The notes under the pieces: generated by a model
What the model saw: only the letters and a program-made list of their open reading frames with translations
Database searches by the model: none
What the model was told of the DNA's origin: nothing
Shown here: one piece after another, positions 32,475 through 43,128 of the stretch
Layout of the letters: each line of letters opens with the position of its first letter
How positions within the stretch are numbered: the stretch's first letter is position 1
Assembly (NCBI GenBank): GCA_019426215.1
Contig: CM033408.1
Location: 23,008,375-23,072,374, forward strand
Length of the DNA stretch: 64,000 nt
Reading direction: 5' to 3'
From: Buddleja alternifolia
Taxonomy: Eukaryota; Streptophyta; Magnoliopsida; Lamiales; Scrophulariaceae
Translations under genes and position numbers: made by a program

Positions 32475-35400
32475 ATGGCACCAAAGAAATCTTCATCTAC
32501 TTCTGCTGAACTTACCATCAAGGTGACTGAAGGCCTTGTTGTCGACTGGAAATTTCTCTATGAACAACCTCAGATCAATCTAACAGACATGATGGACATG
32601 GTCGTCAAAGTTGGGCTTAAACCGTTCTTGACCCAATACTCCTATCTGTTTCCGACTGAAGTCGACACCTTCTGGAAAACTGCTAAACTTTCAGAGGACA
32701 AGAAGTCTATCTTTTGTCTAATTCCTTTATCCAAGAAGGAGTTTCCAAAGGAATTTATCTTGTCTGCTGCCACCATTGCCAAGAACTTCAATCTTCCAAA
32801 TGAGGGTGATGCGTTGGATTGCGTTACATTAAAATAAATCAAGGAAACATGGACAACCATGAGTGCGTTCGACGGTGTACTCTACACTCACTACTTTGAA
32901 AAGAAAGACCTGGTATCCAAATACCGACTGTTGGCTGATTTCTGCAGCAAGATCATAGAATGTCGAGTGGGAACCTTTGATAAGGTGAACCTAGTACAAT
33001 TTCAGATGATGACTGCTATACTCCTCAACATCAAGATCAACTGGAGTGAGTATATCTTTGGAAGGTTTCGGGACTGTTTAAGCGCCTCGAATAAACCTTA
33101 TGGACTCGTTCTAAGCGACCTGTTGTACAAATCACAGTGTGTATACTCGTCTGGTCTCCCGTTGAATAAGTCCAAGTTGCTGGGAAAAAGGATTCCGAAT
33201 AATCTCTTCAATCCTCCCAAAATTGGTGGTGCTGCTAAACAACTATCTGAGCGTCTGGAAGTACGTCAGCGTCCCATGAAGAAGCGGAGCGTCCAGTGCC
33301 AGAAGAAGCCGTGAAGCGTCTGGCTGCAACAAAGAAGAGGGCTCCCAAAAAGCCCAAGGTTCAATTTGTCCCCTCTCCTCAAAAGGTTGATGAGGAAACC
33401 GATGAGGATGCTGAGGAAACGTTACCTCTCAAGAGAAGGAAGCTGGCAGGGATCATCAAACAAATAGACTTTGAAGAACCAGCTGTTGATCCTCCCGCTC
33501 CACCGCTTAAGCTTGTTGAAGGAGTCAACGTAAAGAAAATTTTCAAGCGTTCCAGGACTAGCAAGCGTCGAGTTGCTCCTGTTCCTGAAGAGCCTGAGAC
33601 TGTTGAGCCAAGCGCTCAAAGTATTGCTGTTGAGACAAGTTCTCAGGGTAAGTTTATTTCTTCCCATAGCTCTTTCGTTCCTACATCTGTAGAAGATTCT
33701 GCTCTTATAGAGGATGTTTCTCTCTCAGCTCTTATTCCAGCTGCGGCTGAAGCGTCAACTGATGTCCATCTGGATGTCAATTTGACTGAAGTGGTGGCCA
33801 TTGCCAAAGATGTTGTCAGAAGCATGACTTTGGACATTGAGGAGCCTATCTCAGAGGAAGCTTCCCCACCACCAACAACGTTGATTACAGCAGAGGCAAT
33901 CTCAGAAGATCAGAGCATTGCTGAAGACGCTACAAAATCAATAGAAAGTTCTCCTGTGCCAAGGCACTTCTTCAGTCTGAACTCCTCCAGAACAATTGAT
34001 CACTCTGTCAATTTCATGCCTCCAGTCCCTGAAGAAGAATTCATTCCAGCTGACTATAATGAAGAACGCTACATCGTCGCTGAAAATGATTTAGCCAAGA
34101 TAATTGATAGAGATCGGACTCTTGTGGAAATGCTGTTTAGCAATGAAGTCACAAGCGTTGAATTTGCATACTACTTGGCACTGGCCAATGGAGATCCTCT
34201 ACCACCTACCCCAGCTTCTATACAGATTTTTGAAAAATGGGGTATTGATAAAATTCCACAAGGGGATGTGGACTTAGCTTACTTTCTGGATATGGGACGC
34301 AGTAAGCCTTCAGGTTTTGCTCCAAGAAACTACAAGATTAGGGCCTATGAGCGTCTACCTGTGGGGTTTTTAAATCCTGAAGAGGAAAATTTAAACAAAG
34401 AAGGTTATTCCCACTTTCCTACAGTCGTACACAGTGATGCTAATAAGAGTCTTCCAAATCCCCTAAGATTGTGGAAGAATAAAAGTCCTTATATCGGTGA
34501 GCGTCCTGCCTCTCTAAATGCTCTCATTCAAGAGGAGGCTGGTTACTTCTTACAAAGCGTCCTGAATGCAAACTATCAGCCTGATAAGCATCGCTTTGAA
34601 GCCATCTGAGATATTCATCATGAAGGCTTTCGTGCCATTCTGAATGCAGGCACAACCTTCTGCATGAATGAGGTTACCTGGTGTGAAATCTACGTCGGCC
34701 AGCGTTACAGGTTTGAAGAACTGGTCAAGGAACCTCACCTGTTCACATTCGGCATGGTAGATAAAAGAAGACAGTTTGCCCGATATTGCTTACAGCGTCG
34801 AGAAGCAAGAGTTGGCCCACTTGCTCTCTTATCATCTTTTCGTCAACTAATTGAACACTTTCTGCGTGAAGCGTTGGCTAGGATTGTAGATTTGCCAATC
34901 AATTATTGTGGCCAAGCGTCAACAAGCGGAACAAAGCCTATTTCAGATTTAACTCTTACACCTGGCCAGCAGGAAGACAACATCAGACATATGTTGAAGA
35001 TGCTCCCTCCGTTATGGGATTTCGACAACGTCTTCACTGCAAATCTGAGGAAGCCAAATGGATCCATTATCAGACCTCTTTTTGGGTATCCATTGCTCTT
35101 CTCTTTCCGACAGGAACTGATAGAACACTATAACTATGTACTCTCTTTACTCGAGAGAAATCCGGACATCTCGCGTGCAACCCTGCCTTACGTTGAAGAA
35201 TACATGGCAATGTACGTATCAGAGTGTGAGCGTCCATTGGAGATGCCAAAAGATAGAGTGCTACGCTTCTCATTCACTCCACGTGACGATGCTCTATTTT
35301 TTATTAAGGCTCCTCGTTGCAAGATCTTTGTTAACCACATGCTCCAGATCTTAGGATCAAGTTGGGTCATAGCAATGGACACTCCAAACCGCACTCTAAG

Positions 35401-36631
35401 TGATTTCTCGACCATTCCTATTTCTCGAGTAAATGAGTTAATCAACAGTTCATTAACGGAGTTTGCTGATTCAGATTTTGGAAGGGTTAACTTCAGATTC
35501 TGTGACTTTAGTCATCTAACTACTGTCTCTTCTTTACCTTCCACATCTGATGCAGAATTTGCCTTAGCGCCAATAGTGGAACCAGTTCAAGCATCTCAAC
35601 CAGAGGCTGTGCCTGACGCTTCAACTTCAACTATTCCTGAGGTTGCTGGGATGGCAATCCATCAATCTGTATTCGATCCAGAATCTCAACAACCGTCTCT
35701 AGAGTCACTAATGCACACTTCAAAATTTAAACAACCAGCTACCTCTCAGAATGTGCTTCAAACTTTTGTGCCTCTCCTCACTGACGCGTTGGAAGAGATG
35801 AACGCTCAAGCGTCAAATCATGCAGAATCTTTTCACTAGATCAAGGAAGACTTGGCTAAGATCGAGAAGGATATGAGCGCTTAAGCTGCTCATATGCGCG
35901 GAGCTGCTGATGCTGCCGTAGATGCTGCTATTTCTCGTATGCAGACGATGATCGATGGCCTTGCAACCAATCAAATTACAGTGAAAGAATCTCTTGAAGC
36001 AAAGTTTGATGCGTTGGCTGCATCCATGGCCTAAATGGCCGCTTAAATTGCCATTCTTACTGAAAATGCAGTAAAGGCTGATGATGGCAATAAAGGGGAA
36101 AAGAGGAAAGCTCCTGCAAGTTCAAGAGCTCAATCAAGTTCTAAGCGCTAAGAAGTGAAGCGTCCAGAGCCAAAAAATCCACAAGATTTTGTCTTCTTGC
36201 CACCTCCTCCTTCTTTGCCCGAATCCAATTACCCTTCATGGGTTGCCGCCATGGGAATTCCTAGTAGAAGAACTAGTTTTCCTCCCATCGCTTTCAGAGC
36301 AAATATACATGTGCCATCTCAAGCGTTACTTGAACAATTCAATATACCGATGGAGCGAGCGCCACTTCCAGAGCCTACTATTCCTCGAGACTTGGCTGTG
36401 GAAATGGAGTTCTCAGACTTCTCTCAAGCGTTCAGAGCAGTGCTTAGGCATATGGGTATTGATCCATCCGAATGGGATCGACGGCATAAAATGTATGAAA
36501 CAAGGAGAAAAAGGGAAAATCGCTTCGTAATTGACAGAGATCATCAGATAATGATCACCCTTCAAGATCTCATCGAAGAAGCCATCAGAACAGAAATGAT
36601 CAGACAACGAAATCTTACCAGAAGAAAGTAG
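32475..36631 (+). pseudogene. Extra 3' reading frame of the SIRE-type element (about 1,390 codons)
   Basis: One ancestral frame, MAPKKSS at 32475 to the TAG at 36631. The first part (to about 33290) is a globular region with FEKKDLVSKYRLLADF and VNLVQFQMMTAILLNIKINW, resembling the putative plant transposon protein domain. A basic low-complexity part follows with nuclear-localisation-like PLKRRKLAG and KRSRTSKRRV, then a Glu/Ser/Pro-rich stretch. A second conserved-looking region covers about 34020-35520, a coiled-coil-like Ala-rich segment 35840-36060, and a charged C-terminus. There is one frameshift near 33290 and in-frame stops at 32835, 34607, 35837, 35882, 36032, 36044 and 36148 (approximate); most fit C-to-T changes in Gln or Arg codons. 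Its position matches the env-like frame of SIRE elements, but no signal peptide or membrane segment is visible. Function unknown. Confidence 0.75.
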
Positions 36632-36851
36632 AACATGATAGTTCTTTGTAATTTAATCTTCTCTTTCGTTTCTACAGAGTTTGTAAAATGTATGAATTCT
36701 CCGAATATATATAAAGTACATTTTTTCAGCTGAAACATCTCGTTGAAGCTTAACTAACTCTAACTTACTAACATAACGCTTATTAACTTTGGCTGTCGTA
36801 ACTCTTGAACTCTAAAAGAGTGAGTATTGCCATCATCAAAAAGGGGGAAAT
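36632..36851 (+). other. 3' non-coding end and polypurine tract of the SIRE-type element
   Basis: The last part, CAAAAAGGGGGAAAT (36837-36851), abuts the 3' LTR and is the working PPT by position. The rest is AT-rich with no frame. Confidence 0.85.
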
Positions 36852-38541
36852 TGATAGGAAATTTCATGTTAAGATTTTGATGATGACAATTAGGAATTTT
36901 GTTAGACCCCAAAGTTATGTACGCTTAAATTTCATAGATACTTGTATAAGCGTTTGAACATTAGAAATGTATAGGCTCTATTTTATCTTTTACTTTTGAC
37001 ATTCTTAGATCAAAAAGTCGGTTAGATTAAGCGTTTGATACTTTCTGAGTGAGCTTATCAAGACGGCAAAATCTAAAGACTTCAAGCGTCCAAGAAATCA
37101 ATAGTGAATGAAGTTTGAAGAAGTTTACTCTAAGCGCCTGACATGTTCTGAGTGAGGTGTTAAGTAACAAAGACTGAAGTCTCAAGCGTCTACACTTCTA
37201 AATGAAGTCTGTAGACTTTTCCAAGCGTCCAAACATTAAATAGTCCTCCAGATTAAATGGAACTTTCAGCTCATGAATGAAGCGTCTATCAAATGACAAA
37301 CATTTTCCTGAAGCGTCAGATCAGAAGGAGTTTAATGCAAATATTCTCAGAGCATTAAAATGCAACGGGCATTTATTTCAAATGCATTAAATGCTGATAA
37401 GAGCATTAAATGTGATAAGCACTTTCAGACGTACGGAGAAGCCACCCTATTGGACTGTCAACTATTCAAAGACTGCAGCACCAACTTTTGTGCAGCAGAT
37501 TTTCAGGAAAAAGGACAAAAGTTGTTCACTCGCGGAAGTGAGAGACACGCGCCATTGCATGTGTCAAACGGACACTTTTTCCAAGAATGCCTATAAACAG
37601 AACTTCAACAACAAGCCAAACACAGAGAGAACAATTATCAAGCCAAATTGTTGTTGCATTAAAGTCTCATTCCTTAAACTCTCAGAAAAGCCAGAATACT
37701 CAAGAAAACATTCTCTTTGCTTTTCATCAAATCCTGAGACAGTCAACCCAATATCTCAAACATTCTTTTCGGAGAAACTACACTACTACTAAGATATTTC
37801 CAGTTGTTTGAACTTCATCAAAATCAAACAAACCCTTTTAGAAAAACCCCTATCCAAGACTCGCGATCTGTGTGAAGTCGAAGTTGGATACTTGCCATAT
37901 TTTTGGGTGAAAGAAGCAAGGGGATTGAAGTGATTTGAAGCAGAAATCTGTGTGATCAAGGAGCTCAAGTCATCGACATCCATCTCTCCCTAATTTGTAG
38001 AAGATTCTGTGTGATTCTTTGAGAATCATTTTAGTGGATTGCCTCCAAGTGTTCGAGGAGAAGAAGGACGTAGTTGAGATTACACCACCCAACGAACCTT
38101 ACAAATATTGTGTCATTTACTTTTCAGTCAATTCTTTTATCTATCATATCATTGCATAAACTGATTAAGTAAAACACAATCGAACGGTAAGCACTAAGAA
38201 ACTTTCTGTGACTCTAAAGCTTTTAAAAGAAGGCTGCAAAAATCATTCCGCTGTGCTAACACTGATCAAAGAAGTGAACGCTCAAACCTACTCGGTTAAC
38301 GTATTCAATTCTTGAAATCTAAGTTGACTTTATAAAAACAGTCTTCATTAGACGCTTCACCAAAGCGCCTATATTTTAAGTGAACGCTTAAGTCAAGCGT
38401 TAGACTCTTCAAGCGTCTACTTTTTCAAGCGTCCAAAAACAATTTCAGTACAAAATCTTTTGAAGTCGAAAAAGACTTCAGGGTCTATTCAACCTCCCCC
38501 CCCCCCTTCTAGACCCTTTCGTATGCCACTTGGGACCAACA
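36852..38541 (+). repeat. 3' LTR of the SIRE-type element
   Basis: 1,690 bp, aligned end to end with 24446-26131. It has a longer C-tract (near 38493-38504) and roughly 35-40 differences by eye. Followed by the duplication ATATG. Confidence 0.95.
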
Positions 38542-39556
38542 ATATGTTCAAGTCGAAATCCAAAAATGCACGAAAAAGGGGGGAAAATGAGCTGGAAACA
38601 AGGAAAAAGTCATTATTTTCTTAAAAAAATTGCTCAAATGTTACTTTTTTACTTGTAGTATTCCTTCACTTGGGCATCGAAATGAGTCCATTATTGTGCA
38701 GTTACAAAGCTTTTACGAAAATCTATAATTTATATGTTTAAGTTGAAACCCAAAAATGCACGAGAAAGGGAGAAAAATAAACTGGAAACAAGGAAAAAGT
38801 CATTATTTTCTTTTAAAAAATGCACGAATGTTGCTTTTTTGCTTGCCGTATTCCTTCACTTGGGCATCAAAATGAGTCAACTATTGTGCAGTTACAAAGC
38901 TTTTATGAAAATTTATAATTTATATGTTCAAGTCGAAATCTAAAAATGCACGAGAAAGGGAGAAAAATGAGCTGGAAACAAGGAAAAAGTCATTATTCTC
39001 TTTTAAAAAATGTTAAAATGTTGCTTGTTTGCTTGCCGTATTCCTTCACTTGGGCATCGAAATGAGTCAATTATTTTGCGGTTACAAAACTTTTATGAAA
39101 ATCTATAATTTATATGTTCAAGTCGAAACCCAAAAAATGCACGAGAAAAAGAGAAAAATGAGCCGGAAACGAGGAAAAAGTCATTATTTTCTTTAAAAAA
39201 ATGCTCAAATATTGGAAAAAGTCATTATTTTTCTTCAAAAAATTGCTCAAATATTGTTTTTTTACTTGCCGTATTTCTTCACTTGAGTATCGAAATGTGT
39301 CCATTATTGTGCAGTTACAAAACTTTTATGAAAATGTATAATATATATGTCCAAGTCAAAACCCAAAAATGCACGAGAATTGGAGAAAAATGAGCCGAAA
39401 ACAAGGAAAAACATCGAAATGAGCCCATGCATTCTTGTGGGAATACAAAATTTATTTGAAAATCAACAATTTATATGTTCAAGTCAAAACCAAAAAATGC
39501 ACGAAAAAGGGAGAAAAATGAGCCGAAAATAAAGAAAAAATCATTATTTAATTAAA
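38542..39556. repeat. 190-bp tandem array inside the foldback element
   Basis: The sequence GGGCATCGAAATGAG recurs at about 38672, 38862 and 39052 (period 190), then at a longer step and in two shorter units. Each unit contains ATATGTTCAAGTCGAAA, AAAATGCACGAGAAAGGGAG and GGAAAAAGTCATTATTTTC. The fourth unit has an internal duplication of the GGAAAAAGTCATTATT part. A piece left of SIRE (24346-24440) belongs to the same array. Confidence 0.88.
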
Positions 39557-39795
39557 AGGGAAAATTCCACTCTTTGTCCTACAATACATGCAGGTGAGCG
39601 CTATTAGTCCCAAAGTTTACGGGACTTGCGCATTTGGTCCCACCAACAATCAGCTCACCACTAACGGCAACGTGAGGTGTACGCGCTCAATTCCTTCTAA
39701 AATAGAGGAAGCAGACCAAATGTGCAAGTCCCATAAACTTTGGGGTTAACAGTGCTCACCTACATACATTGTGGGACCAAAAGTGCAATTTTCTC
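39557..39795. repeat. Right arm (palindromic end) of the foldback element
   Basis: Inverse counterpart of 23937-24208, itself near-palindromic: both of its ends carry TTTGGTCC/GGACCAAA words. It joins unit 2 sequence at 39796. Confidence 0.7.
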
Positions 39796-39804
39796 TTCTG
39801 TTAA

Positions 39805-41973
39805 TTATAAATCCTTCAACATGAACATATACATCTAAATCACTAAGCAAACATGACAAACTCAAAGCATATGTTTTTAAGCTTTTAGGTCTATATCTGT
39901 TCTGCCGTGATTAAAAAGTAAAAGAGGAAAAAGAAAGGGTAATAGAGTGGCCAAGGGCTATTGTGAGTGCACCTCAACAATATGAGCATGCTCTTAAATT
40001 TACTTTAGTAATGAACCAATATAAGTTAACATCTGCCAATAAAACAATAACAAAAAGCATATTAAAATCAAAATAGTACAAAAAAAAATAGAAAAAGCAA
40101 GAAATTATGTAAATGCCAGCACCTTTACCTTCGCAGATTAGCCTCCAATTCTTGCTGGTTGTCGGTGGGTTTTTCAAAAACTAACCATATTAAAGTGGTT
40201 TAAAATGAATTAAAAAAGGTTATAAAAGTATACGCAAGTTGATGGATGACGAAACCGGTCGGTGATGCGGGTAGTACGGGTAATTCAGTGGCGAGCCTCA
40301 TAAAAAGTAGACCCAAACTAATTAAAGTATAGCCTTGAAAACAATCTACATGTAGATGATCAATAAAATAACATTTAACTCATTATCGTATACACGAAAA
40401 GTTACATGCTATTTTAAGTCACACGTAAGAAAAGCTTAAATAATCCTTATTTATTGGCTATGGAAGAAAATGGATGATTTTTCTTTTCTCTTCCCCACCC
40501 CCTATTTAAATAATCTCTATTTAAATAATTATATATTTACTTATTTTATAGTATATCATGGAAACATCTTACTTTTTAATTTCATAAATTCATCGAAGAA
40601 AAAATTTAACCAACCACTTGTATGACCAAACTATAAGCTTTCAAACATCATATAAGATGTTTTCAGAGGTTTTAAGCTTATCACGGTTTTTGATATGCGG
40701 GGTGAATAAGAAAAAAAGTGGGTAAAGCTTGATATGCTTACACATTAGGTGGGAGGCGAAATTTCGAATATCAAAAATTTATAGGGAATATTTTTTTTTT
40801 CTTAAAGTCGAGGGAGAAAGGGTACCGCCACCAACCCCTAGTTTTATCCCTACCAATTATCATTCCAGACATATAATTTTAAACTCAAAAATCATTCTCA
40901 TAGCATAGAGGACTCAACCATCTATACCACGTACATAAAAATCAGTAAACTTAATAAACGTACCAAATAAAGTAGACAACAAATTAAACTTGATGGCTGA
41001 TGCTAAAGAAGGAATTAAACATCACTTATTCAATATGTTCTTAATTAGATGAGGAATACTATGTAAAAATTGATGTATTATCATATACATGAGTTGAGAT
41101 TTTAATATACAATTTTAATAGAACAACGTACACATCAAAGAAAATATTTAAAAGTCAATTCCACTGTATTTTCCCAACTTTTAATTTTTTCACAGTGCAT
41201 TTTTCCATCATAGCTTGTCTTGAGTTTCAATTTGAAAATGACATTTTTAATTGTTGGCATAGATTTTTATTTTTTTTTTAACAAAAGCCACCCAATGTCG
41301 CGATGGGGGATTTTTCGGGGTCCCCTCCCATCTATATATCACCCATTAGTATACATGTCTTTGCCATTGATTGCAAGTATTATTTTTAAATCCATTCCCC
41401 ATGAATACTAGAATTTTAATACAATCCTAAATTTTCTGTTTATAATGGGCAACCAACGACAATTTTTAATTATATATATATATAGGAAAAAAATGACGAT
41501 TTTCCTTTTTATTAAAAAATTGAAAATTCAAAAACTTAGAACGTAAATCAAATCATGCAATGAAAAATTGTTATTGGTTTATTTAAATTTTTGAGGATTG
41601 ATAATTATACTTATATGAGCCAATTAACACTAATTGATACTTTCCTATTGCCAAATGGAAATCGCAATCTATTATTCAAAGTCAATACATTGTGTGTTCA
41701 ACCTATTAAATAATTTAATAATTGATAATGTAATGTATTTAAATATATATATATATATATATTTATACATATATATCTAAAATAAGAGTAGCTCTCTGAT
41801 GACCGGGTCATTATGACGTAGAAAAATTCAGCTTATAGTTAATCTGATTTCTTAGTAAAACAAGCTTTGCTCAATTATACTCAATACTTTGCAAGAAATT
41901 CACGTTGTCATTGTATGAAGGTGATTTTATAAGGCATCATATTGATAAAAGAGTTAAAATAGTTATTGGATAA
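39805..41973. repeat. Middle piece of repeat unit 2
   Basis: Corresponds to 18130-20104 of unit 1 followed directly by the diverged copy of block 1 (41777-41973, like 21668-21865). The small reading frames here also appear in unit 1 with different lengths and are not genes. Confidence 0.75.
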
Positions 41974-42598
41974 TGATCTAGCTCGGTTTTTACCCTACCT
42001 ATCCCAGTCAAGATGACCTCGTATACAAACCTACAGGCACACTGTCAGGATTATAGACTGCACTTGAATGATACCAAGCTGCCTACGTACCCTAAAGGGA
42101 TCAAGTCTAAACGTAGTTCAAAAGGAGTTGTTATAATATTTATGATTCGTATGACGAGAATATCTAGTATTTGTATTATAAGATCGTACTCTCAAGTCTT
42201 CGAATAACCCAAGTTATACGATATATAAGTCGTAGTATTTATTGCTCAGATTCTCCGTCCATGAAACTTCATAAATGACGGTATTTATAGAATTTCCACT
42301 CTGTTCTGTAGAGCGAATGACAGATGGGACATCTTACCCTTAGATACCTTACATGTGCAATTGATGGATGGTATCGATTGACCGCCATAGGGTCGGGTCA
42401 TGGGTCGACCCTACCCGTTTTATTAAAAACACGCGGATCTTGGAGTGTAATGCAAATGTTATTATGCTAGGGACCTGTTATGCAATCTACTTCACTTCCT
42501 CGTATACGAGGTACTCTAAGAGCTCCATGACTTTGCATTTATACTAAATACGAGGTGACGAGAACTTATATATTCAATATCGATATTTTGGTATATCA
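41974..42598 (-). repeat. 3' LTR of the Tat-type element
   Basis: 625 bp. On its plus strand it lies upstream of the antisense gene. A minus-strand TATA-like TCTATAAATACC corresponds to that in the 5' LTR. Confidence 0.95.
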
Positions 42599-42618
42599 TT
42601 AAGTCCCCTACTTCTTTA
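42599..42618 (-). other. Polypurine tract of the Tat-type element
   Basis: The minus strand reads AAAGAAGTAGGGGACTTAA directly before the 3' LTR. Confidence 0.8.
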
Positions 42619-42922
42619 GTCATAAAGAAACTAATTTCAATTAATTACTTGGTGACTGACGAAGTATATACTAACTCGTCTTGGCCTTTAAGGCCCATAA
42701 GGCCTTTATTGCCCTAGTTATGATTCATCCCATGTAATCATTACCCCGCAGCCGTTTACGTCATTAATTCTGACACGCCATTTCCCGAGAGATGTGTCTA
42801 ATCCAAGACTCAGCCATTTCGAATTTCAAGAGACACAAATTGAATTCGAAATGTCACACCCTTCCACCCTCGGATGTACCTTTTGCCAACAGATCTCAGC
42901 CATTGATTTCGAATTTTTCCTA

Positions 42923-42931
42923 CTATATATA
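42923..42931 (+). promoter_or_regulatory. TATA box of the antisense gene
   Basis: CTATATATA on the plus strand, about 150 bases upstream of the 5'-UTR intron and 200 upstream of the start codon, in otherwise non-coding sequence between the LTR and the gene. Suggests an own promoter, independent of the LTR. Confidence 0.6.
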
Positions 42932-43070
42932 CCCTGATTTACACTATTTTGAATTTTTACTTTTGCAAATTTACTTTGTCACAGAGAGATTTCTTGGCTA
43001 CCTGCAACTTGGTGTTCTTGTTGTTCGGAGATCAATTCCTAATTCATCTTCAAGTTTTCTCTCACACTAG

Positions 43071-43120
43071 GTATAAGCTTATCTCCTTTTCTTTATTTTT
43101 CCCATATTTGCATTTTCCAG
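43071..43120 (+). other. Probable 5'-UTR intron of the antisense gene
   Basis: Donor CTAG/GTATAAGC, T-rich middle, acceptor TTTTCCAG/CATACATT, 50 bases, ending 8 bases before ATG. At 50 bases it is very short for a plant intron, so splicing is plausible rather than shown. Confidence 0.45.
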
Positions 43121-43128
43121 CATACATT

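Larger units (their letters stand above)
24446..38541 (+). mobile_element. SIRE-type Ty1/copia LTR retrotransposon, 14.1 kb
   Basis: Complete plus-strand element with LTRs of 1,686 and 1,690 bp (TGATAGG...CCAACA), the 5-bp duplication ATATG at 24441-24445 and 38542-38546, an initiator-Met primer site, and a PPT AAAAAGGGGGAAAT. Gag and pol are in copia order (protease, integrase, RT, RNase H), followed by about 5.2 kb with an extra long reading frame. The long gag, the large LTRs and the extra 3' frame fit the SIRE/Maximus lineage. All frames are broken by stops or frameshifts. LTRs are about 97-98% identical by eye. It inserted into the tandem array of the foldback element. Confidence 0.95.
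23937..39795. mobile_element. Large Mutator-like foldback element with internal tandem array, split by SIRE
   Basis: The left end GAGAACATTGCACTTTTGG matches the inverse of the right end GAGAAAATTGCACTTTTGG. The similarity continues inwards through a palindromic section of about 250 bp (23937-24208 against 39557-39795) and on through part of the tandem-repeat sequence (24220-24345 against about 39410-39545). Flanking 9-mers TTCTATTAT (23928-23936) and TTCTGTTAA (39796-39804) each differ by one base from the uninterrupted TTCTATTAA in unit 1. A 9-bp duplication and G-starting long inverted ends fit a non-autonomous Mutator-like element. Without SIRE it is about 1.76 kb. Confidence 0.7.

Noticed and set aside
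32475..36631. Calling the SIRE 3' frame an envelope gene
   Set aside because: Position fits, but no signal peptide, membrane helix or cleavage-like site could be seen; reported as unknown.
38542..39556. CRISPR-like array
   Set aside because: Head-to-tail 190-bp repeats without unique spacers, in plant transposon DNA; a plain tandem repeat.
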